Of a stretch of 64,000 nt of DNA, positions 22,561 to 34,385 are shown one piece after another (position 1 is the first letter of the stretch; each line of letters starts with the position of its first letter). The notes under the pieces are model-generated. The model was not told where the DNA came from. It did not search any database and worked only from the letters and a program-made list of their open reading frames with translations. The DNA comes from Merluccius polli (taxonomy: Eukaryota > Chordata > Actinopteri > Gadiformes > Merlucciidae), in the NCBI GenBank assembly GCA_030340625.1, contig JAOPHQ010002945.1:1-64000 (forward strand), written 5' to 3'. Made by a program: the position numbers and the translations under genes.

Positions 22561-23955
22561 CTGTGTATTACACCAGAACATAATAGTAGTCAGTAATTGC
22601 AGACCATGCAAGCTCCAAGGAAAATCAATGAAAGAGGGAGATCATTTTAAATCTGAAAACATGGTAAAATGCACCAGAATGCGGGAAATTGCATCTACTT
22701 CTTTCAAATTTTTTTGGGGGAGGACCCCCAAACCCCCCGTCAAAATATGTCCCCCCCCACTTTCAAAAAGCTGGTGACGCCCTTGCTTGTGCATATGTCT
22801 TTCAAAATAATAGCGGAGGAGTGGAGACAATAATTAACGATAATGTTTAAAAATGTGATAGGCTGTGTTAAAAATTAGCTTATTTTTTAGAGAATTTAGA
22901 TTCTGAATTGAAATTGTTACAACCCTCGCTGTTATGAGCCATTAGAGGTGTCCTTGGATGGGCTTTGTGTCAGTTCACAAGTCATTTGTCAAAGGAATTT
23001 TATTACAGCAATATCATTCAACCAAATTGACTTTTATAAAGATACACAATAGGCGATAAACACATGCCATTTCATGTTGTTTTCAGTATTTCCTCGCACG
23101 AAAAAAAATATATATTTACAGCATACCATCACATCCTGAACCCTGAATGCTCTCTTCGTTTAAAAAATGTGATTTATTTTTAATTACGTTTATATATATA
23201 TTTAGACAGACCGCGCTAAAACTGATAAAAAGAGAAAAAAAATGTGAAACAGGTAAAGAAAAGTGAGACGGTCATATGCATGAAAAATAATAGTACTACA
23301 TGGTATTGAGTGGACACTTCTGTGGGATGCCATGGGACAGGTAAACAACGGATATTGATGTTCAATCCCAGAACCTTTTCTGCTGGGGGGTCAAACCCCC
23401 ATAATCACCGCTATGAATATCTGAAGTCAAATTTCAAACCTTTTGCTCTCAAAGTGATTTTGATTCCTAACACACACACACACACACACCTGTCACAACG
23501 CATGACGTATGGAGTCTAACAGCAGGCGGTGAGCGTGCTGGGCTACCGTTTGCTGCAAAGGGGGGAACCTGAGGGACCGGGCGGACGGACCGCCACTTCG
23601 CAGGGGCCTTCCATCATACAGACCTCAGAGGAGCCGTCACAACCGTGACAGCAAACAGCTAGCAGCCATTTGTACACCGCTCATGACACGCTAATGACAA
23701 ATTGTCCCTCCTGACCGTGGCCACAACCTGATTACCGCCGGAGCATAAGAGGAGGACAAACGTTTTTTTTTTGGGGCGTAGTTGTCAGCGGAGTAGTGCT
23801 CAGATTACATTTTGACGCTATTGAAAGTCTGTTCTCTCAAAAGTATGCATGAAATGTTCATAATTCAGGCCCAAGTTGCCACTTAAACAGTAATAGTCCC
23901 TCCCCATGGTGTTCACACACCATGCCACAGCCCGCAGTGGCAGTTTGCCTCAGGT

Positions 23956-23972
23956 CCCCCCCCCCCCCCCCC
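23956..23972. repeat. Poly(C) tract, 17 bases
   Basis: Uninterrupted C run about 55 bases before a candidate exon. Confidence 0.95.
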
Positions 23973-24026
23973 AACGGGCCTAATATGCATTGGACTGATT
24001 GTGAAAGTAAAAACGGCCTCTTTCAG

Positions 24027-24134
24027 AGCAATTCGCTCGACTTACTGACAGCATACCAACCGCACCAACTTTCAGCACCGTCCTCCTCTGCCTCCGGTCG
24101 CGTCGGTCGAGTGCCTCGACAGCTCGGCGCGCAG
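24027..24134 (+). CDS. Candidate internal exon, unknown gene
   Basis: A CCTCTTTCAG acceptor precedes 24027 and GCGCAG with a GTGAGC donor follows 24134. The 108 bases between are open and in phase 0 at both ends, coding for 36 residues that begin SNSLDLLTAYQPHQLSAPSS and then contain a Ser/Arg/Gly-rich segment. A 17-base C run lies about 55 bases upstream. I recognise no domain. Signals and frame are visible; that the exon is used is inference, and one such chance exon per window is plausible. Confidence 0.28.
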
Positions 24135-24366
24135 GTGAGCGATACTTCAGATGCTACTTCAGATCCATATTCATACACGTTAGCTGTCATTTCATATCTC
24201 TGGGTCATCACAAAAGTGGTTGTTTGTTTACCCCGGGAATAAGGTTTTGTGATTGTCCTCTAAGAGCGAAAATACATTGCGGTTCAAAATATTGAATATT
24301 GATTAGCCTGCGTCTTTTTTGGGGACACAAGGGTTGTTTAGGATTCAGCCCAGGCTTTGGTAAGCG

Positions 24367-24369
<3 letters not shown>

Positions 24370-24397
<28 letters not shown>
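24370..24397. repeat. (GT)n microsatellite
   Basis: Fourteen GT units ending in a GCACGTGCAC palindrome. Confidence 0.95.
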
Positions 24398-24439
24398 CAC
24401 GTGCACACGGCGCGAGCGGGGGCGGGCGCAATCGTTTGT

Positions 24440-24600
24440 CGCGCGCATAATCCAGCACATGCTTGGAATGATTTATGAGCCATCTTTTTTTGGCGCGGCT
24501 CCAATTTGTTTCATTACATGCTTTTGTTTATTTATTGAGCACTCGAGACAACATTAAAAAATTAATAAGCAAATAATTGCCAACAAAGCAAGACTTTGTG
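24440..24600. promoter_or_regulatory. Candidate conserved noncoding element
   Basis: Non-repetitive, high-complexity sequence with AT-rich homeodomain-like words (TAATAAGCAAATAATT, ATTTATGAGC, TTTATTTATTGAGC), lying between repeat-rich blocks. It looks like a developmental enhancer, but only by composition. Confidence 0.2.
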
Positions 24601-24907
24601 CGGGCTCCCTCGGTGAAATATCGCTTCCCAAAGTGATCCCCCGGTGACCTCCCTGTAGGGGGGGAGAGAAAGTCTCCCCCGCAGCATTTAATACAGCGCT
24701 TTAGCACGCCAGTGTACCTTGCTGGCTACTCAGTTTCTCAGTCGTCGTTCATTATGGATCCCATTGACCGTCCTCCATCCATCCACAGGTAAATTACACA
24801 GCACAGCAGTAAAGGGTGGTTGATTCCTATGGACGAAAGGTTGTCCACGGTCCAAGTTGAGGTTTCCTGACTTGTTTGGCGAGATAAACCGCCCAGCGGA
24901 TCCTTAA

Positions 24908-25311
24908 GGGACAATTCCGGCGCAAAATGAGACCATATGGTCATAACACATGTCCAAAGATGGCGCCCGCTTGTTTTCGTGAAGGCACTGGCTTTCTAAA
25001 CTTTAGTTTTTAATAAACTGTCCGTACACTTACAAAGTTCTCAATGCTTCGTTTTCCATGTAGGGACCCTCAGTATGCTACCGTGGAAGTGTGGTGCGAT
25101 TTTGAACCTTGTTAGTGGTATAGAATTGCGATTTATTTGACATGAATATCTGCCCCCACAGCTAGCGCCACAGCTAGCGTTATAAGCTAATTAGCGGTTT
25201 TCGAGAACTTTGGTTCCATTCGACTAGAATGAAAACTGATCCCAGAGAACGGTTCAACTCGGTGGACATGTGTTATGATCACATGGTCTCATTTTGCGCC
25301 GGAATTGTCCT
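24908..25311. mobile_element. DNA transposon with TTAA target sites
   Basis: Terminal inverted repeats of about 45 bases begin GGACAATTCCGGCGCAAAAT and end with its complement. A TTAA tetranucleotide lies at each edge (24904-24907 and 25312-25315), as for piggyBac-type insertions. The interior has no transposase frame, so the element is non-autonomous. The family assignment is inferred from the TTAA target. Confidence 0.75.
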
Positions 25312-25737
25312 TTAATGACACGACAACAGAAAATAATATTTGCGGCGCGTCGCTTTCGATAAAACCACTAAATAGTACATAAACACACTGATACCTTTGA
25401 GGATATAATTCACCGCCTACACAGGCACACACACACACTGCAATGTGAAGTGTATTGAAAACATACTTTACTCAACATACCTGACACATAATACATCAAA
25501 ACAACATAATTCCCCGGGGGTCATACTGTGCGTCTTCGAAAGTAGATATTTTTTCGAAAAAACAAAGGAGGGAAGAAAGAAGAAAAATCCTTCCTCCTAT
25601 TCAGTCATGCAGTCTGTTATGTTTATGTTGACCGTGTCGGCGGTTGGCTGTTTTTTTTTAACGTCGTGTCGCGTGCCATTCGAGGGATCGTCTCTCTCTC
25701 CCCCTCTGGGTGGCGCAGTGTGTCCTCACGTCAATGT

Positions 25738-25767
25738 CTCTCTCTCTCCCTCTCTCTCCCTCCCTCG

Positions 25768-25795
<28 letters not shown>
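25738..25795. repeat. CT tract ending in C28
   Basis: CT and CCCT runs lead into 28 uninterrupted C residues at 25768-25795, the longest homopolymer in the window. Confidence 0.95.
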
Positions 25796-25798
<3 letters not shown>

Positions 25799-25954
25799 TT
25801 CATGCCTGTGACGCGAGGAACCATTAGTGTTGGGCTTCTGTAGGAGGGATAAAAGGGGCAGATTAAAACCACCTCTTCTCATCTGCCATGGCTCAGGCCT
25901 TGGTGTCCGACCTCTTTCATATATGTACGAACACACGCATGTGTGTGTGTCCAC

Positions 25955-26025
25955 GCGCAGGCGTCCTGCACGCAGGCGTCCGCACGCAGGCGTCGGCACG
26001 CAGGCGTCCACACGCAGGCGCGCAC
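25955..26025. repeat. 14-bp minisatellite (GCACGCAGGCGTCC)
   Basis: About five CpG-rich units with small variants of the 14-base motif. Confidence 0.85.
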
Positions 26026-26182
26026 ACCTCGCCCTAACCCTGTGCACTTTATCCCTCTCTTTTTAGCTTCACCTTATTGGAATAAGTCCTTTAAAGTCTC
26101 GGCTGACCTATAAGTCTTCTGAAAGACCGGGTCCGTTTAAGAAGAATCACAGTTGGCGGCTTGAAAAAAAGTAATATCATAC

Positions 26183-26185
<3 letters not shown>

Positions 26186-26236
<51 letters not shown>
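26186..26236. repeat. (TA)n microsatellite
   Basis: About 25 uninterrupted TA units. Confidence 0.95.
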
Positions 26237-26239
<3 letters not shown>

Positions 26240-26661
26240 ACCCCTGACTTTCATGGCAGTCTGGATTCTACTTAAAAGGGGGTCGAAATGATATATTATG
26301 TCTGAGGGAATGCATGTAATGTAGACGTCACAAGGCACCGCGTCGTAAAGTTGTGCTATGACAGCCGGCTGTGGATGTTTAGAGTGTGCACCAATTCATT
26401 GTCGTCAATGTGACAGGACAACAAAAGCGGGCGAGGAAGTGAGCGATCACAGATCGCCCGCATCCTTCCCTGGGATCTTTACTTAAGCAAGGTGCATGGC
26501 TCTATTACAAAAAATGAAATGTTACAGTGCGCTCCGCGCCGCTAAGGGCCCCCGTCTCCAAGGTCACTCCGCCACACGGCGTGTTTTACGACAGCCAATG
26601 ACACACTTGACAAAACAGTAGTTCATCGTGGCGAGTGGACACATATACCGCGCGTGATCAC

Positions 26662-26772
26662 TATTTAGTGTGTGTGCGGGTGAGTGTGCGCGTGTGTGCG
26701 TGTGCGTGCGCGTGTGTGTGTGTGGGAGGGAGGGAGGGAGGGAGAGAGAGAGAGAGACTTTCTCTCTCTCTC
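26662..26772. repeat. Mixed GT/GC, GGGA and GA/CT tract
   Basis: GTGTGCG-type repeats, four GGGA units, a GA run and then a CT run. The GA and CT runs can pair as a hairpin. Confidence 0.85.
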
Positions 26773-27314
26773 TACACAGAGAAACAGTGTCTCATGTGTA
26801 TTTCCCATTAACACAGCACATAGCCCATACTCAGTAGATTATTGAATCATGTAGCTCAGTTTCAACGCTTTCAAGATAAGATTTATTTTCATAAAGCAAA
26901 CATTTGGCTTTCTACTACATAAACTATGATATCGTCTCGCTGTATGCCGCACCTCCTACGTACACACACGGGCCGAGGAGAAATGCACAAGAGACGTGAT
27001 CTTCTCCAGAGGTCAACTACGCCTCAGTATTTTCCTTTAAAAAAAAAGAAAAAAAAAAAAAGAAATCTTCAGCTTTGACCAAGAACGCCTGCAAGATGCC
27101 GTACCTTTCAGAGTAACTGCCGTGGGATTAGATTGCCGTCAAGCTCAGCTGGTCTGCTCTCCTACAGAATGTCAGTGTTGTCATTTGGTCGCAGGCAGCG
27201 TGCGTGCGTGTGTGTGTGTGTGTGTGGTTATCAGGGGCATTGGGCCTGTATTAGAGACCATCTGATGCACTCTCCCATGTTCCCATTAAATGTTCTTACC
27301 TGCCTCACCCTTTT

Positions 27315-27319
27315 GTGTG

Positions 27320-27394
<75 letters not shown>

Positions 27395-27404
27395 ATATAT
27401 ATAC
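27315..27404. repeat. (TA)n microsatellite, about 85 bp
   Basis: TA/AT array with ACAT and ATCT interruptions. Confidence 0.95.
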
Positions 27405-27852
27405 ACATGGACGCGGTGTCACATGGGTGCCACCGATGGCATCTCTATCCGTCATCTTCGGCGAAGGCCATTACGCAAATCTATGCACGTTGAGGAGGAG
27501 GAGGATTATATGGAGAGAGCGTGTTTGTTTGGAAAGTCACCCTCCTCCTCGGTCATTACTGCTCTCTGGCGGTCCGAGGGACGAGCTAATCCATACGAGC
27601 TGTTACACTACTCTGTGATTAGGTTTTGACAGAGGATCCAATTAAAGGAGGATGGGCGTGAAACAAAAAAAACACCGAAAAAAACCGGGTCCATTAGCCG
27701 TCGTATGAAATCAGCGCGGCACACCTGATTTAACTTAATAAATGTTGGGGGCGGTGGAGCGGGAGCAAAACCGCACACACTCCTTTTCACGCGACGTGCG
27801 ATTCATGCGGCAGCTGCGGCATTGCGACACATTTTGCAGTTGATGCATTCGG

Positions 27853-27910
<58 letters not shown>
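27853..27910. repeat. (GT)n microsatellite
   Basis: About 29 uninterrupted GT units. A short (CA)n follows at 28028-28054. Confidence 0.95.
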
Positions 27911-27915
<5 letters not shown>

Positions 27916-28027
27916 TGTTTGTTGAGGAACTGAACACAGAGGTATCCTCACTTGTCATTGCCATGCCGCCAGGTGTTGGTGTTGGAGGCCTCAGTTCATC
28001 TTCCTCCAGGATAAGCAGGTGAGGTTA

Positions 28028-28058
<31 letters not shown>

Positions 28059-28324
28059 GTGCAAGTCATTTTTTTGTAATACTATCCAAACTAGTTTTCT
28101 AGAAGTTGTTTTAAAATGGGAACGACATTTGCGTCCGTCTTCTGATACAAAGCTATAGCATCTTTGTGCAAATAAACGGTTGGCGTGGCACTAGACCCTT
28201 GCCTGGGCTCCTCCGACACGCAGGACACAGGTTGGCGTTGTAGAAACGCCGGTTCATTGGACGGCTGGCAGGATGTTTCGGCCGGAGCAGATGTTAAACG
28301 CACGCACGTCGAGCGCTCTCTGGA

Positions 28325-28461
28325 GTATGTGTGGTGATAGCTGATTTAACCTGTGTGCCTCCATTACGTCCAACGCACCGCAGGTGTGCAGCCTTAGCCG
28401 GCCCCAGAGTCCAATCAGTCTGACTGGGGCCGACGTGCGGCCGCTTAAACCAGCTGTCAAC

Positions 28462-28470
<9 letters not shown>
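28325..28470 (+). repeat. Diverged dispersed sequence, copy 2
   Basis: Counterpart of 6480-6600, with shared GTGTGGTGATAGCTG and collinear downstream words. Confidence 0.4.

Positions 28471-28507
<37 letters not shown>
28461..28507. repeat. (CA)n microsatellite
   Basis: About 22 CA units. From 28643 to 30160 nothing beyond short homopolymers and chance frames is seen. Confidence 0.95.
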
Positions 28508-28510
<3 letters not shown>

Positions 28511-30161
28511 GTTGAAACTGTTTTAAGGGGTGCTAGGAATAGTTGATCTGCCTATGTGTCTATATTGTTGTAGGCTTTTGACTATTATTGAGACTACATG
28601 TTAGCATTGACTATGCTTGTGTGTGTGTGTGTGTGTGTGTGTGAGTGTGTGAGACGGGGAAAGGAAAAAGAGCTGTGTTTTCTCATCCGTGCGAAAACAG
28701 TGGTGTCATCACTGTGTCCAATGCGCGCACCAATAAGAGACCAGCAATTTACAGTTCCCCCGCTGTGCATTTGATTTCCCCCCCTTCTTCTATTTTATTT
28801 GTTTTCATTTTTTTTATTTTTTTTTATGATTATTATTGTTTTGTTTTTTTTCCTCTTTGAGAAATTGAGAGCTGTTCTTCAGAGCAAGAAATAAGAATCC
28901 GGTCTCACTCCACTGGCTTAAGTAATAGAGAAATGACTGAAGCAACAGGCAGCGTTTATTTACAGCCTTTTTCTTTCTTTATTTGTTGAGACGTTGTCTG
29001 GTGCAGGGGCTAAGGAAGGGGAGAAAAGCAATATTCATTTATTTAATGGGGGGGCACTCCCACCCCCGCCTCCAGAGATAATGTCCCTGGATCCGGGGCC
29101 GTGCGGCGACTACAAACGGACCCTGTTTCACCAAAAAGCACTCCACTTTCAAACTTTTTTAAATATATTGTTTTATTTAAAAACTAAAACAGGTTATCTT
29201 TTTGTTTTAACAGACCAATATTGTCCAGATAAGAAACAATTTATTCGTTCCTCATTCCTCATTCTGACACTTTCAAATATCCAACGCTTTCAAATTTCCT
29301 TCCCTTTATAACCCATTGAAACGTTATGATATCAGATGTAATTTGTCAGATAATCACTGTGTCCAGCTGGCGACACATTTTAATGATTAGGCTTTCTTAT
29401 TCGAAGGTGTGTCTCGACCGGCGAAGCCATTTAGTTAAATCCCAAAGCGGGCGTGGGGGGGGGGGTGGAGAGGGTCCCTATCTCCAGCCTCCAAAACTAA
29501 TGCTTTCACGCTCCGCAGAGGGCACACTCGTTAACTCAAAGGGGATCAGCACTTTGTAATTAACGAATAATCATGTGTCACATAAAATGTCAGAAAAAAA
29601 AAAAAGGACCGGCTTGTCTTTGCCTTCAGTATGGCTGCTGGAGAAAGAGTTCAGCGTAATTAGGTTAGACGGGAAAACTTTATTGTACGACATGTAAATT
29701 ACAGCAACGTTGTGTTTGATGGGAGCGACATGCGACAACAAGCTCTGTTCTTAACCAACCGGTGGAGAGCGAAAGTGCTGTGAGCGTGTGAGTCCATGTT
29801 GGACGTGTGTGACCCACCACCTACCCTGTTGATTAACTTTTCTGTTTTCTCCCTCTCTCTCTCTCTCTCCCCCCACCCCCCCCCAACCTATTTCACCCAT
29901 CCTTCCTTCACTAGCTCGGTTGTATTTTTCTATCAGACCTCGGTTTCATTTTTGGCCCCTTTCTCTCGTTTTACGTCGTCTTTTGTGACTTTCACCAGCC
30001 GATGATGAAAACCGTCGACCAGCATGGTCATCCCTGTGTAGCTCGACTGAATACAGCATAGCGTTACCGCTGTCAGAGTCGGGGGGGGGGGGGTGATGCC
30101 CACCGGGGGGGGGCTAACCGTGCCGAGACCGTGTGCAAAACGGATGAAAGTGTCCACCAAA

Positions 30162-30550
30162 TGTAGGGTGACTGCTATTTCCGAAGCCCCAAACCCGCGG
30201 ACCCTTAAGTCACGCACGTGCACATAACTATGCACTTATGAGCGCACCGTCGGCGTTTTCATCAGGATGCGGGACAATTATTTCAGGGGCCGCTGAGCGC
30301 ACAGCGACCGCACCTGTCAACGCCATAGGCAGAGCCACGACGCGCCATAGGCTAGCGACAGCCTTGACCCATCGGCACGTTGATTTTACTAACGCACATA
30401 CGGACAAATCCTGTGTTGAATTCAGACGCGGGGTGCGTTGTTGATTCGTTTCGATTGGGTTAGGTAATAATGAGCTTTTTATTTTGGTTGTGGTGAAAAC
30501 CGGGACATTTTGGTGTTTTACATATATTTGTCGGGACGCGGGTCACCCAG
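30162..30550. mobile_element. Possible degraded DNA transposon
   Basis: The left part starts TAGGGTGAC, a recurrent fish transposon terminus. Toward the right there are GGGACATTTTGG, CGGGACGCGGGTCACCCA and CCCGGACAAACCGGGGAC motifs. The termini match only over about nine bases and no target duplication is visible. Confidence 0.27.
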
Positions 30551-31008
30551 ATTGAAACCGGAACAATCCCGGACAAACCGGGGACGTCACCATCATCACC
30601 AAATGGCATACATTTATATTTATTTATCTTATTTAAAATAGCATAGATGATCTTTCGGGAAGATCGAATCGTAGAAGATCGATGAACAGTTTCCTCAAAT
30701 TTCATCAACGAAAGAAATGTATTGGAAGAAATGTATTAATAAGTGTCACTATGCCAAATGCTAACGTTAAAATGCACAATTCACGTCGATAAACAAATAT
30801 CTTCGGTTTCATCCGGGAGTCTCTCCCTACTTGTCCCTGCAGTATAGAGCGTTCAATCTTGGCCACAGCCGGGGGGCAGCCGGGTTGGGGTGGAAACCGA
30901 GGCAGAGCTGAGCATTAGCACACAGGCCAAACAGGTGCCCATTAATCCTGCTTGTTTTTATGTCTGCGCCTTGTCACCGCATTTCTCCCACCTGACACCC
31001 GACGGCCT

Positions 31009-31013
31009 GGCTC

Positions 31014-31044
<31 letters not shown>

Positions 31045-31048
31045 TGCG

Positions 31049-31080
<32 letters not shown>

Positions 31081-31098
31081 GTCTCTCTCTCTCTCTGC
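31009..31098. repeat. (CT)n pyrimidine tract
   Basis: CT array with CCCT, TTGCGCT and GTCT interruptions. Confidence 0.95.
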
Positions 31099-31530
31099 AG
31101 CAGAGCAGCAGCACCGGCAACTTCATGCCTCCACACTCTGCCAGCCAATCTGTGCACACGTCTGAGGAATATATATATATATATATATGAGAGGAGGGGG
31201 TAAAGAAGAAGAGTTGGCCGCAGACTCCATTTTGACGTGTTTTCCACATTATTCTCTGCCGCTGAACCTGAGATTGGAAGAAAATGTCCCCGTACTCCCC
31301 AACTACATCTTCTTTTTTAAGTACCAACAACACACGGACGAGTTCATCGTTCAGCGCGAGTGTGTGTGTGTGTGTGTGTGTTTGTTTCACTGTCAAAGTC
31401 GTCGCCGTTACCCGGCGTCCGCACCGCCGGGCGAAAGCGATTGGATGGATTCAAACGAGGACACGGTCTCCATTCATTGAACAGAGAGGAAGAAGCGGCG
31501 AGCGCATGAGTGCGGTGCTGCTGATCTTCA

Positions 31531-31540
31531 CCCCCCCCCC

Positions 31541-31571
<31 letters not shown>

Positions 31572-31580
31572 ACACACACT
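31531..31580. repeat. C27-(CA)n compound tract
   Basis: Twenty-seven uninterrupted C residues run directly into about 11 CA units. Confidence 0.95.
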
Positions 31581-31607
31581 TCCCAAGTGCTTCGCCACCT
31601 GCTACAG

Positions 31608-31694
31608 AAGGACACTAATTTACTCTTACGGCGCCTCGCTGCACACGCAGAGACATGGCTTCGGGAGAGCGGCGAGGACAACAAGCCTGGACAG
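31608..31694 (+). CDS. Candidate internal exon, unknown gene
   Basis: An acceptor-like CCACCTGCTACAG precedes 31608 and GGACAG followed by GTGCAC follows 31694. The 87 bases are open in phase 0 at both ends and code for KDTNLLLRRLAAHAETWLRE plus nine further residues, a leucine-rich amphipathic-looking helix ending in a charged tail. The pyrimidine tract is broken by the C27-(CA)n compound repeat upstream, and GTGCAC is a weak donor. I do not recognise the peptide. Confidence 0.2.
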
Positions 31695-31859
31695 GTGCAC
31701 GCTCTGTTAGTGGCGACTAGGACACTGGTGGCTGGTGTGAGGAGAGGGGAGAGGGGTGAAGGAGAGGGGTGAGGGAGAGGGTGGTGTTGTGTTGGGAGGC
31801 GGGGGTTAACACACCGGTGGTGTAAACCTGCGTGGATTTCAAGGTGCGCACGCGTGCGA

Positions 31860-31918
31860 GAAAGAGACGGAGAGAGAGAGAGAGAGCGAGAGAGAGGGGG
31901 GGGAGAGAGAGAGAGAGG
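31860..31918. repeat. (GA)n purine tract
   Basis: GA runs with a G-rich interruption. Confidence 0.95.
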
Positions 31919-32304
31919 TGCCCTTCTCTGCCTCTAATGCATGCGGGGGGTGGCGTGATTGATTTTTGGCGCAGCAGCACGGGTGTCTTAATGTCCTAAT
32001 GCATTGCTCTGTCACAGAGGGCTGCCTTGGCAAGCTGCCCTTTCCACAGAGTGATCCTCTGCTCGATTGGACGAGACCAGGGTAAATAAATAAAGAGGGG
32101 AGGCTGGATGATAGAGGGAGGAGGAGGGGAGTCGCTCCGGAGGAGGCGGGAGTGATGAGGGGAAGGAGGATGGGGAGGGAGGGAGGGAGGGAGGGCAGTG
32201 TGCAGCAAGTATGATAACACTGTCTGATACATGCTTACACAAGGTAAGGGAGCACACAAGAAAAAGCCCCGGCGCAGGTGTACAGGACACGCAGATAAGC
32301 GAAC

Positions 32305-32316
32305 GCACACACACCA

Positions 32317-32355
<39 letters not shown>

Positions 32356-32480
32356 CCGTCTTAAGAACAATCCTTGTTTGCACAACCACCTCTAAGTACT
32401 TCGGCACACAAAAATGTTGACTCTTTTGCGCCCGCACACACACACACACATGCACACACGCATGCACACACACACACGCA
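32305..32480. repeat. Two (CA)n arrays
   Basis: CA arrays at about 32305-32353 and 32436-32480, the second with ATGC and GC interruptions. Confidence 0.9.
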
Positions 32481-33356
32481 GCTGCAGAAACAGAGAGAGA
32501 TATTGCATGCTTATATATATATATTTTTTTATTTTCTTCCCCAAACTGTATTTGTTCTTTCTTAACCGGATATCGATTTGACACAGTGGGGCCTAGTTCG
32601 TTCGGCCATGGGCTGTTGTAGTTGTTTGGTTTCTATAGCACAAAATCAATTTCAGCAATTTCATTTGCCTTTCTGCCACCCCACCCCTCCACCTCACCAG
32701 TGTCTAACATGGGTGGAGGGGAGGGGGGGGGGGCGGCTGTCGAGGCTAATTCCACGGACCAGCAGACCTACAGACAGATGAGCCTTTTACGAACGTTTTG
32801 CAATCTGCCTTTTGCTTCTCGGCTCCTACAGGTGCAAATACAGCAACACGGCTAATTTAAGATCTACCGCAGCCCCGGCGAGCCTCGCTGTCCTCATCAA
32901 AGCCCACGATGGCCCCTGCATGGTCTATTTGAAGAGGTTTCTCGCCGGTTGGCTCCACCGCCGCTTTCTCCTCGCCGTCATCGCTGGGCGAGCGTTGGCG
33001 ACATAACATCCCCGAAGAAGAAGAGAGAAATTAAAAGAGGCGCTAGATGTGAACATGCTGACTGGAGTGGGTTCAATTTCTTATTCTTTCGACAAACACC
33101 CCGGTCCCTGCCGTTGCCAATTATGGTCTTGGGAGGAGAAATCACTTCTTTTTTTTCATGTTTTTGTTGCCACCCTCCCCAAAAATGGTAATTTGCAGCT
33201 TCAGTGGAGTGTTTCATTGTAATGACCTGAGGTGGAGCACACAATAGGGGAGTGCTGTGGAATCAGGAATTAGCCCGCACCGAATAAATAAATCAATAGA
33301 AAAGAAAACAACTAAATATTTCATTACTCTTATGAAAAGATGATGATGAACTGAGC

Positions 33357-33382
33357 ATATATATATATATATATATATATAT
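33357..33382. repeat. (AT)n microsatellite
   Basis: Thirteen AT units. An imperfect CA array follows at 33466-33517. Confidence 0.95.
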
Positions 33383-33550
33383 GCGCCTTTCTGGGCTTTA
33401 AAGGAAATGTTATCAAAGGGAGAGGGTTATTAAAGGAGAGAGATGGTTTTTGTGGAGTAAAGCACACAGACAGACACACACACACAACCAAACACACACG
33501 CACACACACACACACAGCAGCTGAATATGGAGGTCTCTTTGTTGGTTCAG

Positions 33551-33737
33551 TGTGGGCTGTCGCTGTGCTGGTGTGGCAGAGACTGAATGTTTTATACTCC
33601 ACCGGCACTGGATGATATCCAACCCAGAGTCCGGACCGCCGGTGGTAAACGCTGTCCGCGGGAACAAGGTCCTGCCGGGTGAGCGGCGGGCGCGCGCTGG
33701 GGGCACAGCGGACCTTCTCTCACCTGTGATGTTTAAA
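33551..33737 (+). CDS. Candidate internal exon, unknown gene
   Basis: GGTCTCTTTGTTGGTTCAG precedes 33551 and a consensus GTGAGT follows ATGTTTAAA at 33737. The 187-base interval is open: one base completes a split codon and 62 codons follow. The peptide starts VGCRCAGVAETECFILHRHW and continues with Pro/Gly/Arg-rich sequence (NPESGPPVV, GERRARAGG) before ending SPVMFK. CpG content is high. I recognise no domain. The length and both splice signals make this one of the better candidates, but with no homology it remains unproven. Confidence 0.27.
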
Positions 33738-33787
33738 GTGAGTATTAAACTCTCACCTCGCAAATGTCCCTCCTCCTCTTCTTGCCC

Positions 33788-33790
33788 CTG

Positions 33791-33824
<34 letters not shown>
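33788..33824. repeat. C10-(TC)n compound tract
   Basis: A C run followed by about 12 CT units. Confidence 0.9.
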
Positions 33825-33825
<1 letters not shown>

Positions 33826-34385
33826 TGTCTGTCTGTCTTCAGTGAAATATAGAAAATCCAAAAATAGCATCATTGTTTTAACTGTGTTTGTTTTCTAGCA
33901 AACCCGCTGGGTTTCATCTTACTTTGTGAATAAAATATATTATTTTCCTTGCCCTTTCCTACTGACTTCCATGGTTTAGCAATAATGGAGAGACGCAGGG
34001 AGACTTAGAAACACAGTGTTTCTTCCTCCATGTACTAGAAGCAGCACTGGACATGTTACTGGTAGGGGCGGAATCAGATGAAGCAGAAGAACAGAGCTGA
34101 GCCATATTACATTTGGCCATGTTAGATTTGGTTATTGGTTGGTTATTTCCCGGGGATCAGATGCTCATCCTGGTCGTATTATACTGAGAATTGTAGCAGG
34201 CGTTGGTCATTACGTGCAACGTGATGTCAGAGCCTCCTCTGGTTGTGATTGGCTGGTTGGGTGTGTGACTAGCTCAAGGCTGCTGATGTGTGTTCAGTAA
34301 AAGGCTTTTCATACAGTAAAGGTACCAGCGTGTTATTCAGACTTTTGATTGATTTGACAAAGAAAAATAACAAAAATGGAAAACT

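Larger units (their letters stand above)
21787..22785. mobile_element. hAT-like element with nested insertions
   Basis: The ends CATGGGCGTCACCA and TGGTGACGCCCTTG are inverted repeats with one mismatch. They are flanked by a perfect 8-bp direct repeat CTTGTGCA (21779-21786 and 22786-22793), the target-duplication size of hAT transposons. Subterminal G-run/C-run blocks occur at both ends. No transposase is encoded, so it is non-autonomous. A second element occupies 22155-22560. Confidence 0.85.

Noticed and set aside
27900..28022. Exon ending at AGCAG|GTGAGG
   Set aside because: The donor is good but the sequence upstream is (GT)n without a usable acceptor.
32832..33006. Frame after CTCCTACAG, reading CKYSNTANLRSTAAP...
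   Set aside because: Good acceptor, but the frame ends in TAA with no nearby polyadenylation signal and an unconvincing hydrophobic peptide; possibly regulatory DNA.
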